Source: Crocinitomicaceae bacterium (GTDB lineage Bacteria > Bacteroidota > Bacteroidia > Flavobacteriales_D > Crocinitomicaceae). From it: 64,000 bases of DNA. Every line of letters begins with the position of its first letter. Position 1 is the stretch's first letter. The position numbers and the translations under genes were made by a program. Below, piece by piece: positions 45,008 through 53,876 of the stretch. Location of the stretch: assembly GCA_016708105.1 (NCBI GenBank), contig JADJGJ010000005.1:1-64000 (forward strand). Direction: 5' to 3'. The notes beneath the pieces were generated by a model. That model had not been told where the DNA came from and did no database searches. It worked only from the letters and a program-made list of their open reading frames with translations.

Positions 45008-45562
45008 ATGAGATTAGAAAATTATAAGAATGGATTTTACGAATTAAAACTCGGGGCATATTTCAGAGGTTTTTTGCCGACATTTTCTGGATTTTTAATT
45101 ATTGGTTGCGGTCTTTCATTAATTATCATAGCAAAGAGTAATTCAATTGATTTTAACTCGAAAGTTTATTCTTTTGTATTCATAGCGATTCTGATTGGCA
45201 TATTAGTCAATTTGTTCATGGGCATTGAGGGAATAGAATTTGATATGAATACCCGACAATTCAGAAGATATAAAAAGCGATTGGGTAAAAAAATAGGCGC
45301 GTGGAAATCACTTGAGCCATACAAATATTTATGCCTTTCAGCACAATACAATTCCGTTGGCGGTGTGCCGCTATCAGGTGGCGGACACAGGCATCGTTCA
45401 ATTGAAATAAACTTGGCCGGTGAAAATGTAAAATCAATTCTGCTGGCAGAATGCGAAAATTATAAGTCTGCATTAAAAGATATTCAAAAACTACACAATG
45501 TATTGAATATTGAAGTAAAGGATTTTGTCATTGATCAGTATACAAAAGAGAGCCCACGATAA
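45008..45562 (+). CDS. Small membrane protein of unknown function
   Basis: 184 residues with two TM helices (about 25-45 and 55-75: FSGFLIIGCGLSLIIIA and FVFIAILIGILVNLF), then a cytoplasmic part with a basic patch (RRYKKRLGKKIGAWKSLEPYKYL) and a glycine-rich loop (GGVPLSGGGHRHRS). No recognised family. Placed between the adhesin terminator and the HU-CCDC81 gene. Confidence 0.7.
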   Translation: MRLENYKNGFYELKLGAYFRGFLPTFSGFLIIGCGLSLIIIAKSNSIDFNSKVYSFVFIAILIGILVNLFMGIEGIEFDMNTRQFRRYKKRLGKKIGAWKSLEPYKYLCLSAQYNSVGGVPLSGGGHRHRSIEINLAGENVKSILLAECENYKSALKDIQKLHNVLNIEVKDFVIDQYTKESPR

Positions 45563-45750
45563 AAGATTTTTATTAGAAAAAGTAGTTGTTACTATCTCCG
45601 CTATCATGCTAAAACGAATCATCTGACAGCACGTTACAAATTTCTGACAGAAACCACAAACCCATTTTCACGTACAAGTCACCACCGGGTTGGTGATTTT
45701 GAACTGAAGAGAGAATGAGCGATACCCGTCAAATTACGATTAAAAAAACG

Positions 45751-45758
45751 TACCTTTG
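45751..45758 (+). promoter_or_regulatory. -7 promoter box for HU-CCDC81/SPOR gene
   Basis: TACCTTTG, 8 nt before the ATG at 45767; short or absent leader. Confidence 0.6.
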
Positions 45759-45766
45759 TAATACAC

Positions 45767-46960
45767 ATGCAGGATCTGGATCATCATATTATTCATCTTC
45801 TACAACGACATGACTGCGTTATTGTGCCGGGTTTTGGTGGTTTTATAGGCAGCTATGAACCGGCGAGTTTGCATGAGGTTTCAGGAAAAATATTCCCCCC
45901 GTGTAAAAGAATTATATTTAACAGTAGTTTAACCCGACATGACGGGCTATTGGCGCATGAAATAGCAAGTGCAAATGCAATTAGTTACGAGCAGGCCATT
46001 GAGCAAATCACAGCTACCATCGTTCATTGGAAAAGCAAATTACAACATGGTGAACGAATTGAATTATCTGAAATTGGTTTTCTTTATACACATATTGATA
46101 AAATAGTATTTGAGCAAAGTATTGAAAGAAATTTGTTGCTCAGTTCGTATGGTTTAATTCCGGTTACATATCATGCAGTAAGCAAGAAAATCTTAACAGA
46201 AAAATCTGAAGAAATCACAGCTAAAAAAGTACATGATTCAGCAATTTCAGTTGAGAAAAAATCATCTTCAAGTGCTGAAGAAAAATTGCCAAAGAAAAAA
46301 GAAACACCGGTGATTACCATGCGTGTGTCTGAGCCAATAGTTGAGGTAAAGAAAGAAGAAGACAAGGTAATTCCAATTCAAAAACAGGTAATAAAAAAGA
46401 AGAAAAACTGGAAGTATGCCTTAGCTGCTGCAGTAGTTTTACCTGCCATGTTCTACTCATATTGGATACCTATGAAAACGGACATGTTATCTACCGGTAA
46501 AATACATTTATCAGATTTTAATCCCTTTCATAAAAAACAGACTGAAACATATCAGCAACGTGATCATCAATTTACAATTGATTTGAGTACTGATTGGAAA
46601 TCATTAGACGAGTTAACATCAAGTTTACCTGACCACGTTTCAGTATATAGTCTTGAAATCAACGAAGAAATATATATTCCAGTTGAACTTGAGAAGCAAG
46701 TTGCAAACACTGCGGAAACCTCAACACCCGTTTTGGCAAGTGGAGATTTTCACGTGATTGCCGGCTGCTTTTCTGTTGAACAAAATGCTGAAAGACAAGT
46801 TGAAAAATTAAAATCAGGCGGTTATTCTGCGTTGATATTTGATCATGAAAATGGTTTGTATCGAGTAAGCGCGGGAGATTTTACCACTGAATCTGATGCT
46901 GAAAGTTTTCGAACCAAACTAGAATCTGAAGGTTATTCTACCTGGATTTTAAAACCCTAA
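45767..46960 (+). CDS. HU-CCDC81 and SPOR domain protein
   Basis: 397 residues, a Bacteroidota-specific architecture. N-terminal HU-like CCDC81 region (~1-140): HIIHLLQRHDCVIVPGFGGF, NSSLTRHDGLLAHEIA and a second module ending VTYHAVSKKIL. Then a charged linker (Lys/Glu-rich), one TM helix (~216-233, YALAAAVVLPAMFYSYWIP) and a C-terminal SPOR domain (~325-397) with FHVIAGCFSVEQNAERQVEKL and YRVSAGDFTTESDAE. SPOR domains bind denuded peptidoglycan glycans at division sites, while the HU-like part faces the cytoplasm and may contact DNA or protein; the protein thus could bridge nucleoid and septal wall (inference). Confidence 0.92.
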   Translation: MQDLDHHIIHLLQRHDCVIVPGFGGFIGSYEPASLHEVSGKIFPPCKRIIFNSSLTRHDGLLAHEIASANAISYEQAIEQITATIVHWKSKLQHGERIELSEIGFLYTHIDKIVFEQSIERNLLLSSYGLIPVTYHAVSKKILTEKSEEITAKKVHDSAISVEKKSSSSAEEKLPKKKETPVITMRVSEPIVEVKKEEDKVIPIQKQVIKKKKNWKYALAAAVVLPAMFYSYWIPMKTDMLSTGKIHLSDFNPFHKKQTETYQQRDHQFTIDLSTDWKSLDELTSSLPDHVSVYSLEINEEIYIPVELEKQVANTAETSTPVLASGDFHVIAGCFSVEQNAERQVEKLKSGGYSALIFDHENGLYRVSAGDFTTESDAESFRTKLESEGYSTWILKP

Positions 46961-47194
46961 GCGTCCCGTTTGTCTCTGAATTTGGTCTTTTGTAAGGCAA
47001 AAACCGACCTTAAACGCTTTCGTTGATTGTCTTTCTCATCTATATTGCTAATTTTACTTAACCAATTTAATCCTGTTGCTTTCAATAATGAATTGCAGGC
47101 ATCAGATTTAATAAACAACGTATTGCCTGAATTCATTTTGATGGGTTGAATAGCTAACCGGAATTATTTTACAGGCAATTAAAAATTAAATTAC

Positions 47195-48415
47195 ATGAAA
47201 AGAATCGTTATTATTCTGGCGCTGTTTTTTAGTGCATCGCCATTTGCGCAAGAGTTCACTACCAATACTGAAGGCAGTGAATACAAGTTTGAAAAACTGG
47301 TTCATTTAGATGCAACACCGGTTCAGTCTCAAGGATGGACAGGAACCTGCTGGAGTTTTTCAGCCTTGTCATTTTTTGAGTCTGAAATAAAAAGATCAGG
47401 TAAAGGTGAACATGTTTTGGCTGAGATGTATATCGTGTATCAGGCATACCTTGGAAAAGCTGAAAAATATATTCGTACAGATGGCAATACTAATTTTGAT
47501 GAAGGTGGTGCATTTCATGATATTCCTTGGGTAATATCTCGTTTTGGAATTGTACCTAATGAAGTTTTTACCGGGTTGAATTACGGAACCAAAGGACATA
47601 ATCATTCTGAACTCACTTCAGTATTAAAAGGTGCAGTGAATGGCTTGCTTGAGCACCGTAAAAATCTTGGGGAAAATCAAGGATTGACAACGGCTTGGTT
47701 AGATGCCGTGCGCGGAATTTTGAATGCCTACTTAGGATATCTCCCTGAAAATGCTGAAGAATTTAAATTCAAATACAATGGTAAAGATTATAACCCTTTA
47801 ACATTCCGTGATGAACTTGGTTTAAACATGGATAATTATTATTCTCTGACTTCATTCACTAATCATGAATTATATCAAGAATGTCGGTTGGAAATTGCAG
47901 ACAATTGGGTTTGGGACAAATCATACAATGTTACTATGGATGAGTTATGGGCAGCCGCTGAATATTCGTTGATGCAAGGTTATACTTTTGCTTGGGCAGC
48001 TGATGTGTCTGAAGATTATTTTGATTTCAGAAATGCCATTGCCTTAGTACCAAAAGATAAATCAACCATTTTTGTTGAAGGTGAAAACAATAAAAATTTC
48101 TCAGATGCAGGTTCGGCTAAAAAATCATCTTGTTTTACAACACCTGTTGAAGAAGATGTGATCACAACTGAAATGCGTCAGTTGGCTTATGATAATAAAC
48201 GCACTACAGATGACCACGGTATGCATGCAGTAGGTTTGTATAAGGATGCTGCCGGAAAAAAATGGTTGCTAATTAAAAATTCTTGGGGCACATCGAATGA
48301 CTGTGATGGGTACATGTTTATTTCTGAAGCATATTTTAAATACAAAACAATCAATATCTATTTGCACAAAGAAGCAATTCCAAAAGATTTGAAAAAGAAA
48401 ATAGGAATTGAATAA
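47195..48415 (+). CDS. Exported C1 family cysteine peptidase (bleomycin-hydrolase-like)
   Basis: 406 residues with a signal peptide (MKRIVIILALFFSASPFAQ). The papain-type active site is complete: Gln46 of the oxyanion hole and nucleophile C52 in QSQGWTGTCWSFSA, H344 in DHGMHAVG, and N362 in LIKNSWGTSND. Size and motif spacing fit the C1B/bleomycin-hydrolase (aminopeptidase C) branch; there is no propeptide like that of papain. Export suggests peptide digestion in the periplasm or outside. A strong terminator follows. Confidence 0.92.
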   Translation: MKRIVIILALFFSASPFAQEFTTNTEGSEYKFEKLVHLDATPVQSQGWTGTCWSFSALSFFESEIKRSGKGEHVLAEMYIVYQAYLGKAEKYIRTDGNTNFDEGGAFHDIPWVISRFGIVPNEVFTGLNYGTKGHNHSELTSVLKGAVNGLLEHRKNLGENQGLTTAWLDAVRGILNAYLGYLPENAEEFKFKYNGKDYNPLTFRDELGLNMDNYYSLTSFTNHELYQECRLEIADNWVWDKSYNVTMDELWAAAEYSLMQGYTFAWAADVSEDYFDFRNAIALVPKDKSTIFVEGENNKNFSDAGSAKKSSCFTTPVEEDVITTEMRQLAYDNKRTTDDHGMHAVGLYKDAAGKKWLLIKNSWGTSNDCDGYMFISEAYFKYKTINIYLHKEAIPKDLKKKIGIE

Positions 48416-48433
48416 ATATTGACAATCATTCAG

Positions 48434-48463
48434 AAACCTGTCCGCTGTGGCAGGTTTTTTTTT
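48434..48463 (+). terminator. Rho-independent terminator after the C1 peptidase gene
   Basis: AAACCTG (48434-48440) and CAGGTTT (48451-48457) with a GC-containing loop, followed by a long T run. Confidence 0.85.
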
Positions 48464-48533
48464 GTTGAACAGAATGGCTTATTAATTGTAGACTTGTTTG
48501 CATAGTGTTGAGATAAACCAATAAACTCCATTT

Positions 48534-49385
48534 ATGGTTTTTAAGATTTTTCAGATATTAAAAATAAATACCCTTTTTATTTGTGGCTGGTCACTATTTG
48601 CAATTAGTGCAAATGCGCAATACAATAAGAAAACGGTTGAAGCAGAAAACGGAACCTTTGTTTATTGCTATCATAAAAATGGCAAAATATCAACGGAGGA
48701 ATTTCATAGCAATTCAATGCAATATATGGCTGGGGGATATGCAAGAGCCTATGATAGTAAGGGCACAGAAATTTATTACATGGGAACCTCAAGATCAGGT
48801 TTGATCAGTTCAGTTAATTTCAGTTACTATGAGAGTGGTGCAATAAAAAAAGCTGAATATAATTCGCACCCAGATGCAGGTATTCAATGGTATCAAAAAG
48901 TGACTGAATTTGATGAAGACGGAAAAGTGGTGCGCGAAAGTGAAATGCGTGATGATTATACTGTTACCGTGAGTTTGCCTGACACTTTATATCACCGTTT
49001 GTTGAAAGAAGAAGAGGAGCGTCAAAGACAGAAAGAAGCCGAACGTCTGAAGCAAGAGAAAGAGAATGAATGCGCTGATTCTGCCAATTTCTTTATCAAT
49101 GAAAAAGTGGTACTTGATGACAAAAACATTCAAGAGTTTAAACCAAACGCTGAAGACGGATATCGTGAAATCACAATTAAATCGGCTAAAGGAAAACTCA
49201 TTTCTTATACATTGGAATACTATAAGCGGAATGACGGCGTGATAAAAATTGTGAGGATTTATTATAAAAATGGTCGTGTGCATGAGGAATATATTTACGA
49301 GAAACTGGTATGGCATCACAGGGTTTATTCAAAAAAGGGCATTTTGATTTCAGAAAAACTCAACCAATCAGGTCAGCATCCGTAG
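48534..49385 (+). CDS. Secreted protein with YwqK-like repeats
   Basis: 283 residues with a signal sequence whose hydrophobic core is LFICGWSLFAISANA (cleavage near AQ, residue ~29). A few YwqK/MORN-like units occur at both ends (YCYHKNGKISTEEF, YYESGAIKKAEY, YYKNGRVHEEYIY), separated by a coiled-coil-like helix of Glu/Arg/Lys (KEEEERQRQKEAERLKQ, ~155-175). Distinct from the long MORN protein at 22040-23743. Function unknown. Confidence 0.75.
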   Translation: MVFKIFQILKINTLFICGWSLFAISANAQYNKKTVEAENGTFVYCYHKNGKISTEEFHSNSMQYMAGGYARAYDSKGTEIYYMGTSRSGLISSVNFSYYESGAIKKAEYNSHPDAGIQWYQKVTEFDEDGKVVRESEMRDDYTVTVSLPDTLYHRLLKEEEERQRQKEAERLKQEKENECADSANFFINEKVVLDDKNIQEFKPNAEDGYREITIKSAKGKLISYTLEYYKRNDGVIKIVRIYYKNGRVHEEYIYEKLVWHHRVYSKKGILISEKLNQSGQHP

Positions 49386-49485
49386 AATTGTAAAAATGGT
49401 TATCTTAGACTAATCAACTGTTTTGCATTTTTCAAATTGTTCATGCAATTCAGTTAAAATTCAATTCATCAAAAAAGCAATTCGT

Positions 49486-50205
49486 ATGAGAAGATGGAGT
49501 TTGATTATGGTATTATGCCTAAGCAGTGTTTTTGTATTGAGTCAAGAAGACACCGTGCGACACGGGGATGTAGGATTGAGATTCACCACATCAGAATTTA
49601 ATCGTATACAGGTTGAATTCAGGTTTCCGGCGGGTACATATTCATATCTTAGATTGGGAACTTCAATGGGTTTTCAGTACAATTATCCTGGACGAGATAT
49701 TTTTGCTGCCAATGATAGTATAGTAACTACCCGTCAAAAAGATTTATATGGCAATCATTATGATTTGCGCTTTGGTTTTGAAAGACAAATATCTTACGAT
49801 TGGCTTTGTTTTCACGCCGATGCGATGGTGGCGTATAGTTCTTTGACAAAACGCAACTGGAGTTATTATCATGTACTTGATTCAAGTGGTACTGATTGGA
49901 AATTTGAACATACGAATCCTTATTCGGGGGTTGGACAGGATTCAGCTATGGCGGTCACTTCGTATATTGGTGCAGGTGTGGTTCTGGGTCTTTCTTTTAA
50001 TTTTAATATCACAGAGAATTTTATTCTCAATTTCACCGGCAACTATGCAGGTGTTATGCGTTTTGGAGTTTCAGAAAAAGAGCAAAATGATATTTACAAT
50101 GAATTTGATTTTGCAAAGAGCGCAAATTTTGAATTATTTCCTACGGCCGGTATTGGGTTGAGATATGTGTTCAAATCAAATACTGAACCGGTGCCTACAA
50201 ATTAA
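49486..50205 (+). CDS. Putative outer-membrane beta-barrel protein
   Basis: 239 residues with a signal peptide (MRRWSLIMVLCLSSVFVLSQ). Regular alternating strands with aromatic residues (FRFPAGTYSYLRLGTSMGF, GAGVVLGLSFNFNITENFI) and a C-terminal strand GIGLRYVFKSN suggest a small barrel. The ATG at 49486 begins the signal peptide; the earlier in-frame ATG at 49423 adds unrelated residues. No named family. Confidence 0.75.
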   Translation: MRRWSLIMVLCLSSVFVLSQEDTVRHGDVGLRFTTSEFNRIQVEFRFPAGTYSYLRLGTSMGFQYNYPGRDIFAANDSIVTTRQKDLYGNHYDLRFGFERQISYDWLCFHADAMVAYSSLTKRNWSYYHVLDSSGTDWKFEHTNPYSGVGQDSAMAVTSYIGAGVVLGLSFNFNITENFILNFTGNYAGVMRFGVSEKEQNDIYNEFDFAKSANFELFPTAGIGLRYVFKSNTEPVPTN

Positions 50206-50557
50206 TGTTAGGCTTCTTGATTGATGTCAGTAAAAAAAATTAAAATGCTGACATGTATTGGTTTTTTGAACTGTATTAGATAGTCCAATGATCGTTATCA
50301 TGGTAGTGCTTGCCACATGGCAGACGTAAAAACTGACACCAATAATTCATTCCTTTCAATTAGCTGCACCGCGCAATAAGGATACGGTTTCTGTATTGGG
50401 AAGTCCAATTCCCTTTCATGTTTTGGGACTCAAACAGCAAATCAATCGCCAGTAGCCAAAACGAAAGCTGAATTCAGATAATTGATTAAATCAAATTGAG
50501 TATTGGAATAATGTGGAAGAAGTTGTTACCAACCATTTAAAATAGTTATGCGTAATT
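50206..50557. other. Intergenic region, nothing recognised
   Basis: 352 bases without a supported gene. No frame longer than about 40 codons with a plausible start, no strong hairpin and no good -7 box was found. It may hold decayed sequence. Confidence 0.5.
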
Positions 50558-51313
50558 ATGAATATGCTGCGAAAAAAATATTTTTATCATAAAATCATAT
50601 TTTCAATTTATTCAATATTGATTTTAGGTTCTTGTAATAAAGATACTCCTTCAGACGTAATGACAATAGGGGATAAATCAAAGATGAAAATTGAAAAACC
50701 TGAGCTAACATTGTCTGCAATGAATGGAGAGAATAGCAGCTTCTTTATTGATATTGATAAAGACGACATAGACGATTTTGAAATTATTCATGGCCCTACA
50801 TCTACGCCAAATTATCCCAATGTACTTCATCGTTGGATTCAGATTAGATGTTTGAATGAGACATCCTTTGTGGGTATCAAAGAAAACTCTGACACCATGT
50901 ATCTTTATAACACATATACCTATCACGATGGCCCGCCCATGGTTGAGGAGTATCAGCTCACCCATCATGTATGTGACAATCCTTTCCCTACTTCAGCCAC
51001 GGTTTATATCAAAGATGAAATCAATTATTGCTCCACAGGTGATATTATTACACTAGATGATAATTGGAGCAGCACTGATATGTATGTTTATCAGCAATCC
51101 TATGAGACGGACAACGGTGGGATGAGCAAAACTGACACATTGGTTCATTTTTCAAATGTCTATGAATTTAACTGTATCAATATTTCAAATGACATAGCAA
51201 CGTATATCCCAATTAAAAAAATTGTAGGAAGCGAAGAAAAATTGGGTTGGATTCTGGTGACAAAACGCAGTGAATATGACATCACCATCAATCAATTTGC
51301 CATTCAGAAATAA
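50558..51313 (+). CDS. Putative lipoprotein of unknown function
   Basis: 251 residues. The N-terminus has a basic stretch followed by IIFSIYSILILGSC, a lipobox with Cys at 26, then NKDTPSD, so export and lipidation are likely. The mature part is beta-rich and acidic, with FFIDIDKDDIDDFEI, an Asp-rich segment that may bind calcium, and a Cys pair. No family recognised. It resembles other Bacteroidota proteins of uncharacterised lipoprotein type. Confidence 0.75.
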   Translation: MNMLRKKYFYHKIIFSIYSILILGSCNKDTPSDVMTIGDKSKMKIEKPELTLSAMNGENSSFFIDIDKDDIDDFEIIHGPTSTPNYPNVLHRWIQIRCLNETSFVGIKENSDTMYLYNTYTYHDGPPMVEEYQLTHHVCDNPFPTSATVYIKDEINYCSTGDIITLDDNWSSTDMYVYQQSYETDNGGMSKTDTLVHFSNVYEFNCINISNDIATYIPIKKIVGSEEKLGWILVTKRSEYDITINQFAIQK

Positions 51314-51657
51314 TTCTTGTTAAACAGTTTCCAGGTTAATCAATTTTTATCGAGCATGACTGTGTCTAAGCATGAACAGTTGAGATCAATTTTTTTATCA
51401 TGCTGATTCGAGATCAGCATTTGGTATTATATGATTAGGGTGCCATTTAACAAACCCACCACGATATTCCTTGGCATTGCGTCAGAGAGATCACCCTATC
51501 GGGTGAAAGAAATGAGAGTTATTCCAGTTTTTAACTCAGGTAAATTTGGGATATGACCGTTTTCAGTCAGAGATGTATTCTAACTCTGGTTAATTGATGG
51601 GAATGCATCTAATAAAATCAGAACACAGTTATATAACAAATGAAAACCCATTAAAAT
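51314..51657. other. Intergenic region with a small hairpin
   Basis: No gene supported. A perfect hairpin TCACCC-TATC-GGGTGA lies at 51491-51506, without a T run. A similar short hairpin (ACCCTGAAGGGT) occurs in the gap near 32549-32560. The region ends at a terminator shared with the opposite-strand gene. Confidence 0.5.
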
Positions 51658-51689
51658 AAAAAAGCCGTCCCAATTGGAACGGCTTTTTT
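51658..51689. terminator. Bidirectional terminator
   Basis: AAAAAAGCCGT and ACGGCTTTTTT form a strong stem (one internal C-A mismatch, CAATTG at the tip) with A and T runs on both sides. It serves the lipoprotein gene from the left and the histone-H1-like gene from the right. Confidence 0.85.
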
Positions 51690-51707
51690 GTAAGTGCATT
51701 GTACTCC

Positions 51708-52014
51708 TTATTTTTTTGCAGCAGGTGCAGCAGGTGCAGCAGCTTTAGCAGCAGCTTTTTTAGGAGCAGCTTTCTTTTTAGGAGCAGCTTTTTTAGCAGC
51801 AGCTTTTTTAGGAGCAGCTTTTTTAGCAGCAGCTTTCTTTTTAGGAGCAGCTTTTTAGCAGCAGCTTTTTAGGAGCAGCTTTTTTAGGAGCAGCTTTTTT
51901 AGCAGCAGCTTTTTTAGGAGCAGCTTTTTTAGCAGCAGCTTTCTTTTTTGGAGCCGCTTTTTTTGCTGCAGCTTTCTTAGCTGGAGCTTTCTTTTTGGCT
52001 GTTGTTTTTGCCAT
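51708..52014 (-). CDS. Histone H1-like Lys/Ala-rich protein, frameshifted
   Basis: Starts MAKTTAKKKAPAKK and continues as AAPKK/AAAKK repeats resembling eukaryotic H1 tails and bacterial H1-like DNA-binding proteins. The intact frame runs only to 51841, because two poly-A runs in the coding strand have five bases (51852-51856 and 51866-51870) where all sister repeats have six. Restoring both gives exactly 103 codons including a TAA at 51708-51710, ending in an Ala/Pro-rich tail. It probably binds DNA non-specifically and compacts the nucleoid. The indels may be sequencing errors in homopolymers. A TACATTTG box lies ~30 nt upstream. Confidence 0.8.
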
Positions 52015-52044
52015 AGTTGAAAAAATTTTAAGGTGAGTATGGGT

Positions 52045-52052
52045 CAAATGTA
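52045..52052 (-). promoter_or_regulatory. -7 promoter box for the H1-like gene
   Basis: TACATTTG on the minus strand, 30 nt before the ATG at 52014. Confidence 0.55.
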
Positions 52053-52538
52053 AGGCGAATTTGTTTCCATGCTTATATATGAAAATCATTTCTCCAACAA
52101 CGCATTGTTGAAAATGTGAATTACTGATACACATTTTTTATACGCATCTGCAAAATTATTTTTTTCGCGCACCTTCTGAAACTATTTATTTTATTCATGT
52201 TTCAGCGCATAAAAATATTTTTATGCAAAAAATATTTGGTATTTTTTTGGCTTGTGAAATATTATTTTTTCCTGTGGATAACTCATCAAAAATATTTTAA
52301 AAAAGTTTTCTGAAAGGCATTTTTATAACCCAAACAATTTCATTTTTATCATTTTCAGAATTCAATTTTAGATGAATTGACGAATTGAAATTTTCGTTGT
52401 CGCAAAAAAATCAAACTGGTTTTTCAGTCACGCAAATAGAATGCAGGAATAGTTTTTAAACTCTCAGAATGCCTCACGTAAAATCAATTGATGTGATCTG
52501 CAGTGATGATAAACAGTGGGTTTAATGAAATTCAGTAA
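52053..52538. other. AT-rich intergenic region with palindrome and DnaA box
   Basis: Nearly 490 bases without a gene, notably AT-rich with many A and T runs. It contains a perfect palindrome at 52207-52226 and a perfect DnaA-box sequence (TTATCCACA on the minus strand) at 52273-52281; a near match (TTATACGCA) occurs around 52139-52147. Described further in the findings. Confidence 0.55.
52207..52226. promoter_or_regulatory. 20-bp AT-rich palindrome, dif-like
   Basis: Arms GCATAAAAAT and ATTTTTATGC are perfect complements. With flanks the site reads GCGCATAA, 8 bp, TTATGC, then AAAAAAT. GCGCATAA and TTATG are the inner half-sites of bacterial XerC/XerD dif sites. The identification is tentative. 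Confidence 0.35.
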
Positions 52539-53789
52539 TTAATTCAAAGACGCTACCACACTGATTTTAAAAACTGAAATTTGGTTTTGATGTTTAACAT
52601 GTAGGGTATAAATTCCGGCTGGAATATTTGAAACATCTATTTGAGACATCTGATCAAAAGCAACGGAACTATAAATTAATTGCCCTGTCATATTCCTTAA
52701 TTCCATTTCAATACCGTAATCAGAAATATCATTTGAGTATGCAATTGAAATATTCAGATATTCAGATACCGGATTAGGCCAGCAGCTAATCAAATAATTT
52801 TCTTGCAGCCCCGGGCTTTCTATTCCGTTATACCCCCCAAATAAATACCAGGCAATATTGGTCCACGGACCCAGCACGGTGGCATAATTACTATAAATAT
52901 ATATGGTACCATCATCAGCGACGGCTGCACCCAGATCGGCAATTTTTGGATATGATGATTCTGTCAGGGTAGTTTCATCTTGCATAAAATAAATGGTATC
53001 AGCCGGACTTGTCCAAACCACTCCGTTGGTTGAAGTAGATGTTCTGAATCCTTCATCAAGGTATGTGAAGTACGCGTGCCATACTCCGCTTGAATCTTCA
53101 ATTACAACCGGATCATGTGAATTGTCAAAGAGGGGAGTAAAATTTGAAAAGGTCAAACCCTCATCAAAAGAAACTGCGGTGTAAATTTTATCTGGCCCTG
53201 ACGACATGGTGGTGTCTTTACCGGTTAATAGAGCTGAAACATTTCCGCCCTGATCAAAATAAAATTCTGAATGACCCACGTGGGTAAAATAACTTCCGGC
53301 AGTAAAAAACTCATTTGAGATGCGAACACCTTCTTTTGTAAAGTTGATACCATCATTAGAAATGGCAGAGCGAATATGATATTGCGGTTCAGCCGGTGGA
53401 ATGTATTGTGGTGCGCACCGGTAAAACATTCTGTACTGTCCGCTGGTAAGTTTAATTACGCGTGCTCCACCAAGAACATATTCCGGGTCTGTAGTTGTTG
53501 ATGACCCGGTCATGATCGTATCTTGGATAACCCAGGTTTCCAAATCAGTTGATGTTGCATACGCTATGGCATCTTCATTGGTTGCGGCAAATTTGGTTGT
53601 ATAATACATATAGTAGGTGCCGCCTATTTTTATTATTTCAGACATGTAAGCTTCATCACACACTGCTGTTCCTGTTGTGGCATCTTCACCAATAGAAATT
53701 CCCTGATAAATATATTGTGGGTGTTGGGCAAAGTTGAGTACTGGTAAAAACAATACCGTAGTCAAAATGAGTTTATGTAAATAGTTCAT
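52539..53789 (-). CDS. Secreted five-bladed beta-propeller (GH43/32-like), T9SS type A
   Basis: 416 residues with a signal peptide (MNYLHKLILTTVLFLPVLNFAQ). The body has blade repeats of the GH43/GH32/GH68-like type: IIKIGGTYYMYYTTKF, GQYRMFYRCAPQY, IYTAVSFDEGLTF, VWHAYFTYLDEG. Catalytic acids of GH43 cannot be placed safely, so enzyme activity is uncertain; it may only bind glycans. The C-terminal ~75 residues are a type A T9SS signal (SCWPNPVSEYLNIS... GIYTLHVKHQ). The ATG at 53789 begins the signal peptide. Confidence 0.82.
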   Translation of the reverse strand: MNYLHKLILTTVLFLPVLNFAQHPQYIYQGISIGEDATTGTAVCDEAYMSEIIKIGGTYYMYYTTKFAATNEDAIAYATSTDLETWVIQDTIMTGSSTTTDPEYVLGGARVIKLTSGQYRMFYRCAPQYIPPAEPQYHIRSAISNDGINFTKEGVRISNEFFTAGSYFTHVGHSEFYFDQGGNVSALLTGKDTTMSSGPDKIYTAVSFDEGLTFSNFTPLFDNSHDPVVIEDSSGVWHAYFTYLDEGFRTSTSTNGVVWTSPADTIYFMQDETTLTESSYPKIADLGAAVADDGTIYIYSNYATVLGPWTNIAWYLFGGYNGIESPGLQENYLISCWPNPVSEYLNISIAYSNDISDYGIEMELRNMTGQLIYSSVAFDQMSQIDVSNIPAGIYTLHVKHQNQISVFKISVVASLN

Positions 53790-53876
53790 AGGGCAATCAG
53801 TTGATTGAAGAACCAATGTACTAAAGTTTGCGATAAGTAAAAATAATTACGTTGAAAAATGAGACATCAACTCACG

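Noticed and set aside
52053..52538. Chromosomal origin of replication.
   Set aside because: Only one perfect DnaA box, no dnaA, dnaN or parAB genes nearby, and flanking genes point towards the gap rather than away.
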